Both the position numbers and the translations under genes were made by a program. Below the pieces are notes generated by a model. The model searched no databases. It was not told where the DNA came from and saw only the letters and a list, made by a program, of their open reading frames with translations. From positions 2,170,001 to 2,234,000 of the forward strand of contig NC_013891.1 in NCBI RefSeq assembly GCF_000027145.1: a DNA stretch of 64,000 nt, written 5' to 3'. This document shows, piece by piece, positions 58,263-64,000 of this stretch (its first letter is position 1; each line of letters opens with the position of its first letter). Source of the stretch: Listeria seeligeri serovar 1/2b str. SLCC3954. GTDB taxonomy: Bacteria > Bacillota > Bacilli > Lactobacillales > Listeriaceae.

Positions 58263-59335
58263 TCTACTTCTACCCCTTTCGCATGGACAGCTTGCATGCC
58301 AGGATGAAGTTCCGCAAACTGTTCTTGGCGACGTAATACAGCATCAGGAGGCGTTACTTCTGGTGCATCTGGGTGAAGCAACCATGTAGCCGCATAATGT
58401 GTATCAGACACCTTAAATAGTGGTGGCTCTTCTTCAAGGTCAATTTGCATTGCATATTTATTACGCGCCGCAAATGCATCTCCTTTTGGAGGATGAAGCA
58501 AATCTGGAGGCGTACCTGGAATAACAAACAATTCTTCATCGTCTGTATCAAGTGTAGGCATAGAACTAATTAATCCCCATGTATATGGATGTTGCGGGTT
58601 GTAGAAAATTTCATCAACTGTACCTATTTCAACAATTTTACCACCATACATAACAGCAACACGGTCTGCCACATTTGCTACAACACCAAGGTCATGTGTG
58701 ATAAAAATAATAGATGTATCAATTTTTTTCTGCAAATCTTTCATCAAATCTAAAATTTGTGCTTGAATTGTTACATCAAGCGCAGTTGTTGGCTCATCAG
58801 CAATAAGAATTTGTGGATTACAAGCTAGCGAAATCGCAATAACAACCCGTTGACGCATCCCACCAGAAAATTGGTGAGGATATTGTTTAATCCGTTCTTC
58901 TGCATTTGGAATACCAACTAATTGAAGCAAACGTAGAGCTGTTTTACGAGCTTCTGCTTTGCTGATTTTTTGGTGTTTAATAAGTGGTTCAGAAATTTGC
59001 TTACCAATAGTCATTGTTGGATTTAATGATGTCATTGGATCTTGGAAAATCATCGCTATATCTTTCCCACGAATTTTTTGCATTTCTTTTTCGTGTGCTT
59101 TTGCAATATCCATTCCATTAAACAAAATTTGACCGCTTTTAATTTCTGAATTACCCTCTGGAAGTAAACGCATAATTGATTTTGTTGTAACTGATTTACC
59201 AGAACCAGATTCTCCAACAATTGCTAATGTTTCACCTTTATATAAATCAAAATTAACTCCACGAATCGCCTTTACTTCTCCGGCATACGTGTGGAATGAA
59301 ATATTTAAATCTTTAACTTCTAATAGCTTTTCCAT
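58259..59335 (-). CDS. oppD: Oligopeptide ABC transporter ATP-binding protein OppD
   Basis: A 358-residue ATPase: Walker A GESGSGKSVTTKS, signature QFSGGMRQRVVIA, Walker B ILIADEPTTALD, then a C-terminal domain with the HPYTWGL and PxGCxF-like area (here GDAFAARNKYA, so the Cys ligands of the iron-sulphur site seen in some OppD proteins are absent). Start after AGAGAGGTGAGGAAAA. Confidence 0.95.
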   Translation of the reverse strand: MEKLLEVKDLNISFHTYAGEVKAIRGVNFDLYKGETLAIVGESGSGKSVTTKSIMRLLPEGNSEIKSGQILFNGMDIAKAHEKEMQKIRGKDIAMIFQDPMTSLNPTMTIGKQISEPLIKHQKISKAEARKTALRLLQLVGIPNAEERIKQYPHQFSGGMRQRVVIAISLACNPQILIADEPTTALDVTIQAQILDLMKDLQKKIDTSIIFITHDLGVVANVADRVAVMYGGKIVEIGTVDEIFYNPQHPYTWGLISSMPTLDTDDEELFVIPGTPPDLLHPPKGDAFAARNKYAMQIDLEEEPPLFKVSDTHYAATWLLHPDAPEVTPPDAVLRRQEQFAELHPGMQAVHAKGVEVE

Positions 59336-59352
59336 TTTTCCTCACCTCTCTT

Positions 59353-60387
59353 TTAATCGCGCATTTTAGGATCGAAGGCATCGCGTAAGCCGTCTGCAAT
59401 AAGGTTGAATGCAATCATGATAATACATAACACGATACAAGGATAAAGTATCATATACGGCAATACTTGCAATGTTTTATATCCATCATTGACCAAGACA
59501 CCTAGAGATGCGGCTGGCGCTGGAAGACCTAATCCAATAAAACTTAAAAAGGCTTCAAAGAAAATCGCACTAGGAATACTAAACATAATGTTAATAATAA
59601 TAATCCCAGAAATATTTGGTATTAAATGTTTTATAAGAATTTTCGGGGTAGATTCACCAAGAGTCATGGAAGCCATAACAAATTCTTGATTCTTAAGTTT
59701 TAAGACTTGCCCCCGGACGACCCTGGCCATTGTTATCCAACTCGTCATCGCAATCGCTATGATAATTGAAGCAATGCCTGGTTCGAGAACTAACATCATC
59801 AAGATAACAACAACTAAGTTAGGGATTGCTCCAATAACTTCTAGTACACGTTGCATAAAGTTATCTACACGACCACCAACATAACCAGAAATCAGACCGT
59901 AAGCAACCCCGATTACAAGGTCACAGAGTGCTGCAACAACAGCAATAATTAGAGATACACGAGTACCTGCCCAAATACGAGCAAATTGGTCACGACCGAG
60001 CGTATCACTACCTAACCAGTAATAAGTACCTTCTTTAATATTGTTTTGTTTATAAATATCTACATCTTCTCCACCAATAGACTGATGACCATTCCAAAAT
60101 GGCATATTGTCAAAACCTTGTACTTTTGGAGGCAAACTAGCATTTTCAGTGATTTGTCTATTAATATTATGATCAGGACCTAAATTTTGTGACATGTAAG
60201 GACCAAAAATCGCCATGATTATTACAAGCGCTAAAACAATTAGAGAAACTAACGCCGCTTTATTTTTACGAATTCGAAGCCAAGAATCTTGCATAAAAGT
60301 TAAACTTGGACGATTAATTTTCTCTGCTTCTGCATCCAGAATGTGCGCTGGTTGGAATCTTTCTTTTGCAATTTTATGTTCTGCCAT
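59353..60387 (-). CDS. oppC: Oligopeptide ABC transporter permease OppC
   Basis: A 344-residue permease with an N-terminal cytoplasmic extension, about six membrane segments and the coupling EAA loop around EFVMASMTLGESTPKILIKHLIPN. Forms the channel with OppB, whose gene touches it by one base. GGAGGTAGAAAATA precedes the ATG. Confidence 0.95.
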   Translation of the reverse strand: MAEHKIAKERFQPAHILDAEAEKINRPSLTFMQDSWLRIRKNKAALVSLIVLALVIIMAIFGPYMSQNLGPDHNINRQITENASLPPKVQGFDNMPFWNGHQSIGGEDVDIYKQNNIKEGTYYWLGSDTLGRDQFARIWAGTRVSLIIAVVAALCDLVIGVAYGLISGYVGGRVDNFMQRVLEVIGAIPNLVVVILMMLVLEPGIASIIIAIAMTSWITMARVVRGQVLKLKNQEFVMASMTLGESTPKILIKHLIPNISGIIIINIMFSIPSAIFFEAFLSFIGLGLPAPAASLGVLVNDGYKTLQVLPYMILYPCIVLCIIMIAFNLIADGLRDAFDPKMRD

Positions 60388-61316
60388 TATTTTCTACCTC
60401 CAGACACACGGATTCGAGGATCAATCAATCCGTAAAGAATATCCACTACTAAGATAATAAATACTAACATAACAGCAAATAAAATTGTAGTTCCCATGAT
60501 TACTGGATAATCATTTGTTTGTATGGAAGAAACGAACTGACTACCAATACCTGGAATACTGTAAATGTTCTCAATAACAAGAGACCCCGTCATTAAAGCG
60601 ACAGACAATGGCCCTAAAACGGTAATTAAAGGAATAAGTGCATTACGAATGGCATGCTTTACTGCTACTTCAGTTCTGCTATTTCCTTTTGCTTTCGCTA
60701 GTAAAACATAATCAGATGCAAAGACGTCGATTAGTTCTGTTCTCATAAAACGAGCTGCTGTGGCAAGCGGGAACATCGCAAGTGCAAATGCTGGCAGAAT
60801 AGTATCAGCAAACGTCCCCCACCCTGCTACTGGGAACCATTGTAGTTTTGCAGCAAAGACATATTGCAAAACTGTTGCAAATACAAAGGAAGGAACAGAC
60901 TTCCCTAATATCGCTATAAATGTACTCGTATAATCCGGCCACCTATTCTGATACATGGCCGCTATCACCCCTAATAAAATCCCAAATATAACACCAAAAA
61001 CCATTGCCTCTAGTGCTAATTGGACAGATGGACCAATCAGTGCACCCAAAATTTCAGACACTGGTCTATTATCAAGCTGGAAAGAAACTCCTAAGTCTCC
61101 TTTTACCAAACCTGTCATGTAATTAAAGTATTGGACTGGAATAGAATCATTTAGTCCGTATTTTTCATTCATCATGTGAATTTGTTCATCAGATAGTTTC
61201 TCCTGATTACGGTAAGGCGTACCAGGTAAGAATTTCATTAGAACAAATGTAACTGAAGCTATGATGAATAACGTTATAAGCATGTATAATACTCTTTTTA
61301 ACGTATATTTAACCAT
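60387..61316 (-). CDS. oppB: Oligopeptide ABC transporter permease OppB
   Basis: A 309-residue permease: one N-terminal membrane segment, the conserved extracytoplasmic part (LGVSFQLDNRPVSEI), five further segments and the EAA loop DYVLLAKAKGNSRTEVAVKHAIRN. GGGAGGTGTAGAGATAG precedes the ATG. The 280-base gap to oppA contains a terminator-like hairpin and a probable extra promoter. Confidence 0.95.
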   Translation of the reverse strand: MVKYTLKRVLYMLITLFIIASVTFVLMKFLPGTPYRNQEKLSDEQIHMMNEKYGLNDSIPVQYFNYMTGLVKGDLGVSFQLDNRPVSEILGALIGPSVQLALEAMVFGVIFGILLGVIAAMYQNRWPDYTSTFIAILGKSVPSFVFATVLQYVFAAKLQWFPVAGWGTFADTILPAFALAMFPLATAARFMRTELIDVFASDYVLLAKAKGNSRTEVAVKHAIRNALIPLITVLGPLSVALMTGSLVIENIYSIPGIGSQFVSSIQTNDYPVIMGTTILFAVMLVFIILVVDILYGLIDPRIRVSGGRK

Positions 61317-61503
61317 CTATCTCTACACCTCCCAGTTTTAATTAATATATAAAAAAAGTAATTCCTAACCAAATTCGCAAGTTTAGTGAGCCTTTTTCTT
61401 CATTTCTAAACTTTTATTGCAACACAGCAAATCAGTTAGAAAAAAACTTCATTTTTCGAATGTTAGGATCTAGAAACTCTAGAAAAGGATACTTTAATTT
61501 TTT

Positions 61504-61531
61504 ATTATAACACATGAAAATCATCAGCAAA
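61504..61531 (-). promoter_or_regulatory. Possible internal promoter for oppBCDF
   Basis: Minus strand TTTGCT (61526-61531), 16 bp, TATAAT (61504-61509) preceded by TGTGT, an extended -10 feature. It lies just past the hairpin behind oppA. Confidence 0.4.
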
Positions 61532-61566
61532 AGGAGAGAGCATATCGAAATATACTCTCTCTTTCC
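61529..61566 (-). terminator. Hairpin behind oppA
   Basis: AAAGGAGAGAG-ATAT and ATAT-CTCTCTTT arms; the minus-strand tail CCTTTTGC is short. More likely a partial terminator or RNA-stabilising hairpin that gives oppA more message than the distal genes. Confidence 0.6.
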
Positions 61567-61597
61567 GCTAAGCATTTTCTTAATTAAAGACTAATAT

Positions 61598-63277
61598 TTA
61601 TTTAGTCAAGTATGTTTCTTTGTAAGTGTAATCAGGACCAAATGGATTTTTTTGCAAGTTTTTAATGTAGTCTTTTTGCAAGTATGCAGTAGAACGTTGA
61701 TAAAGTGGTTGAACTGCTACATCATCCGTAAGTAGGATTTGTTCTGCTTTAACCATTTCATCCCAACGTTTTTGTTCGTCAGCTGCATAAGTTACAGAAG
61801 CATCATTTAAAATCTTGTCATAATCTTTGTTAGAATAACTCATTCTGTTTTGTGCACCATCAGTTACGAATAAATCAAGGAAAGTGGATGGATCTTGATA
61901 GTCAGGACCCCAGCCGCTCATTGAGAAATCATAATCTTGGTTTTGGTCATTTTGTAAACGAACTTTAAATGGTACGTTTTTCAGTTTAACTGTAAGACCA
62001 TCTAAGTTCTTTTGTAGTTGATCTTGAATGAATTCAGAAGATTTTCTTGCATTTTCAGTATCATCACTAGTGAATTCAACTGTAATTTCGGAAACTCCAA
62101 GTTCTTTCAAGCCAGCTTTCCATGCTTTTTGTGCTTCTTTCACATCATATTCCAAATGTGGACCGGATTCTTTTGTATAATCTTCTTTGTTACCTGGGTC
62201 AAAAGTAAATCCTTCTGGTACAAGGTTATTTGCAGGTTTTGATCCGTTTTTAAGAACTGTATCAGTATACGATTGCTTGTCAATCGCAAGTGCAATTGCT
62301 TTACGGATGTTTTTGTTTGCAAATACTGTATCTTTACCATTACGTTTTTGGTTAAATTTAATGTAGAAAGTAGAAGAATCGTTCACTGTAACATAGTCTT
62401 TATTGTTTTTGTTTTGAGCCGCATAATCAGCACTTAATACTGTACGGTCAACTTTGTCAGTGTTGTATAAGTTAAGTCCAGTACCGGAATCTTGAACAAC
62501 TTGTACGTTGATTTGTTTCAACTTAACTTTGTCTTTATCCCAGTAGCTATCATTTTTTACGTAAGTCCATTTTTTGTTTGTTCCAGTCCAGTCTTTCAAC
62601 TCGAAAGGTCCGTTGAATAACATGTTATCACTATTTTGTGCATATTTTTCGCCTTTTTCCGTAACGAATTTTTCGTTAAGTGGGAAGAAAGTTGGGAATG
62701 CAAATAGTGAATTAATGTAAGCAGTTGGTTTTGATAGAGTAACTTCTAAAGTGTAGTCATCTACTGCTTTAATTCCTAATTCTTCAGGTTTTTTCTTACC
62801 AGCAACAATGTCTTCACCGTTTTTGATTGCAGCAAATAGGTAAGAATATGTTGCAGCGGTATTAGGGTCAACCGCACGACGCCATGAGTAAACATAATCG
62901 TTTGCAGTTACAGGATCTCCGTTTGACCATTTAGCATCTTCACGAAGTTTGATTGTATAAACAGTTTTGTCATCACTTATTTTTGGCTCTTCAGCAGCAC
63001 CTGCAATGGCAGGAATACCGTCTTTATTAAGCGCATATAGACCTTCGTTTGTTTGGTTAACAACATTTAAACCAACTTGGTCATCCGCTTTTGTGCTGTC
63101 TGCAGAAGGAATTAATGCACTTTCTGTCAAGTTAAGTACTTGCTCTCCTGAAGCTTTTCCTGAGTCTGAGCCTTTTTTGTCGTCAGATTTGGAATCAGAT
63201 CCGCCTCCGCATGCTACCAAGACTAAGCTTAGTAATAGTGTTAATCCAAGTGTAAGAAATAATTTAGATTTTTTCAC
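61598..63277 (-). CDS. oppA: Oligopeptide-binding lipoprotein OppA
   Basis: A 559-residue binding protein. Lipobox LVACG with Cys23, Ser/Asp/Lys-rich linker, then the class C binding fold with RDDAKWSNGDPVTANDYVYSWRRA-type signature (here REDAKWSNGDPVTANDY). It captures peptides for OppBCDF. The start is GTG at 63275-63277, eight bases after GGGAGGT. In L. monocytogenes OppA is needed for peptide use, growth at low temperature and intracellular survival, from the literature. A CodY-like site lies in its leader. Confidence 0.95.
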   Translation of the reverse strand: MKKSKLFLTLGLTLLLSLVLVACGGGSDSKSDDKKGSDSGKASGEQVLNLTESALIPSADSTKADDQVGLNVVNQTNEGLYALNKDGIPAIAGAAEEPKISDDKTVYTIKLREDAKWSNGDPVTANDYVYSWRRAVDPNTAATYSYLFAAIKNGEDIVAGKKKPEELGIKAVDDYTLEVTLSKPTAYINSLFAFPTFFPLNEKFVTEKGEKYAQNSDNMLFNGPFELKDWTGTNKKWTYVKNDSYWDKDKVKLKQINVQVVQDSGTGLNLYNTDKVDRTVLSADYAAQNKNNKDYVTVNDSSTFYIKFNQKRNGKDTVFANKNIRKAIALAIDKQSYTDTVLKNGSKPANNLVPEGFTFDPGNKEDYTKESGPHLEYDVKEAQKAWKAGLKELGVSEITVEFTSDDTENARKSSEFIQDQLQKNLDGLTVKLKNVPFKVRLQNDQNQDYDFSMSGWGPDYQDPSTFLDLFVTDGAQNRMSYSNKDYDKILNDASVTYAADEQKRWDEMVKAEQILLTDDVAVQPLYQRSTAYLQKDYIKNLQKNPFGPDYTYKETYLTK

Positions 63278-63297
63278 TAAGTAGACCTCCCTTTTTT

Positions 63298-63312
63298 ATT
63301 TTTCTGAAAAAT
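63298..63312. promoter_or_regulatory. CodY-like box in the oppA leader
   Basis: ATTTTTCTGAAAAAT, a perfect palindrome matching the CodY consensus AATTTTCWGAAAATT at 13 of 15 positions. It lies just downstream of the predicted start of transcription, suited to nutrient repression of opp. Confidence 0.6.
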
Positions 63313-63325
63313 TGTTTCGATACCT

Positions 63326-63355
63326 ATTATACTCTAAGAATTCTGGCTTTGTAAA
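63326..63355 (-). promoter_or_regulatory. oppA promoter
   Basis: Minus strand TTTACA (63350-63355), 18 bp, TATAAT (63326-63331), giving a start near 63319, about 40 bases before the GTG. Confidence 0.65.
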
Positions 63356-63896
63356 TTATTTTTACAAGATAAATGAAAACAAGGATGAAAGATACAAGTT
63401 ATTAAAATATTATGGCAAAATTGAAATTGCGTGAAAAATCTGAACAGAGATTGTTACGCTATCTACAATTTTACGATAATTCGAATTAATTATGTATACT
63501 TCACTAAGCCTTTTGATTAAGTTTTCAGAAAAATAACCATTTGCATGGATAAATCCCCGTTTAATCTCGCCAACTACGTAAACCATAGAAGTTTTCTTTT
63601 TCGTATAAGAAAAAATATCGAACCCCTTTAAAATTTAAAGGATTATTATATTTATATACTTTTTTTGGGCTGTTGTCTAGATAAAAATACCAAAAATTTA
63701 ATTAAATTTTGTAATAAATTCCAAAAACGTTGATATAATGGGATTCTTCTGTTAATAATATGTAAAGACAATTGGCAAGTTATTTTCCATTGAGGTGTCA
63801 AGTTTCTAACATTCAATGATAGCTTTCTTCTATCATATAGTGTTTCTGGACAAATTGTGATAGAGTGAATTATGAATTTTAATTAGAGGTGAGAAA
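63356..63896. other. Long divergent intergenic region
   Basis: About 540 bases between the oppA promoter and the next plus-strand gene. It contains a 17-base palindrome CCTTTAAAATTTAAAGG (63624-63640) without a T tail and a TATAAT box (63731-63736) that may serve the downstream gene. No open frame with a ribosome-binding site and no recognised small RNA. Confidence 0.45.
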
Positions 63897-64000
63897 ATGT
63901 TTTTACGTATTTCGATTTACACATTGATTCAAGAAGCCATTATTTTTGGAATCCTTCTTTTTGGTAATACTGGAGTTAGTTTGACTGGTTATATTGATAT
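63897..64000 (+). CDS. Membrane protein, N-terminal part
   Basis: ATG at 63897-63899 after AGAGGTGAGAAA; 34 codons are visible before the window ends. The protein begins with a hydrophobic segment (ISIYTLIQEAIIFGILLFG), so it is probably membrane-bound. Too little is visible for a family call. Confidence 0.6.
   Translation, partial: MFLRISIYTLIQEAIIFGILLFGNTGVSLTGYID

Noticed and set aside
63624-63640. 17-base palindrome CCTTTAAAATTTAAAGG as terminator or operator
   Set aside because: No T tail and no gene end nearby; AT-rich palindromes of this type arise by chance in such sequence.

Overview
The window reads as a chromosomal segment of a low-GC Firmicute, almost certainly Listeria (L. monocytogenes or a close sensu stricto relative). 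Support comes from the Fur-controlled hbp1/hbp2-heme transporter-sortase B locus, the sigma-B-dependent Rli47/SbrE RNA locus, the pepF-coiA-mecA-spxA-oppFDCBA block, KimA, and several PrfA-like Crp/Fnr paralogues. Gene order agrees, from memory, with about lmo2125-lmo2197 of strain EGD-e, with some genes of that strain missing. I cannot settle the species without alignment. No phage, insertion sequence, CRISPR array or rRNA was seen; one chromosomal gene has a phage-type (Gp157) domain.

Layout. 1-4.5 kb: maltose/maltodextrin genes (lipoprotein start, maltogenic amylase, LacI-family regulator) plus a CPBP membrane protein; both sugar promoters carry a cre-like site on the -35 box and a shared dodecamer at the same distance upstream. 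5-7.8 kb: potassium importer KimA and a five-tRNA cluster (Glu, Thr, Tyr, Gln, Lys). 7.8-15 kb: two Crp/Fnr regulators and a six-gene fructose-type PTS operon with two class II aldolases. 15-23 kb: ABC exporter, GNAT, Rli47 RNA, PfoR-like protein, a LysR/YeiH divergent pair, DUF1361 protein. 23-28.5 kb: two MazG-like hydrolases and the aerobic (class Ia) ribonucleotide reductase operon with thioredoxin-like and flavodoxin genes, under tandem NrdR boxes and with an unexpected terminator in its leader. 28.8-36.5 kb: SepA-like and CsbD proteins, then a sugar-oxidation cluster (two Gfo/Idh dehydrogenases, two TIM-barrel isomerase-like proteins, ThuA) with AraC and Crp/Fnr regulators. 36.6-45.1 kb: glyoxalase, a diguanylate cyclase, SDR/TetR pair, and a 1534-residue LPXTG adhesin. 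45.5-52 kb: the heme-uptake/sortase B locus read from a Fur-box promoter. 52-57 kb: a putative RsaE/RoxS-type small RNA, then pepF, coiA, mecA, spxA. 57-63.3 kb: oligopeptide permease oppABCDF with a CodY-like site. The last 0.1 kb starts an unidentified membrane protein.

The most useful observations are the unannotated ~100-nt small RNA between pepF and the small helix-turn-helix gene (CU-rich anti-Shine-Dalgarno motifs, Rex-like operator at its start, same chromosomal neighbourhood as staphylococcal RsaE); the leader terminator of the ribonucleotide reductase operon; identically placed operator-like dodecamers on the two maltodextrin promoters; the Gp157-family gene at the end of the sortase B operon; and a cluster that looks like a redox-assisted (3-keto) glycoside-cleavage pathway. 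Gene starts were moved to the best ribosome-binding site where the longest frame was clearly too long.
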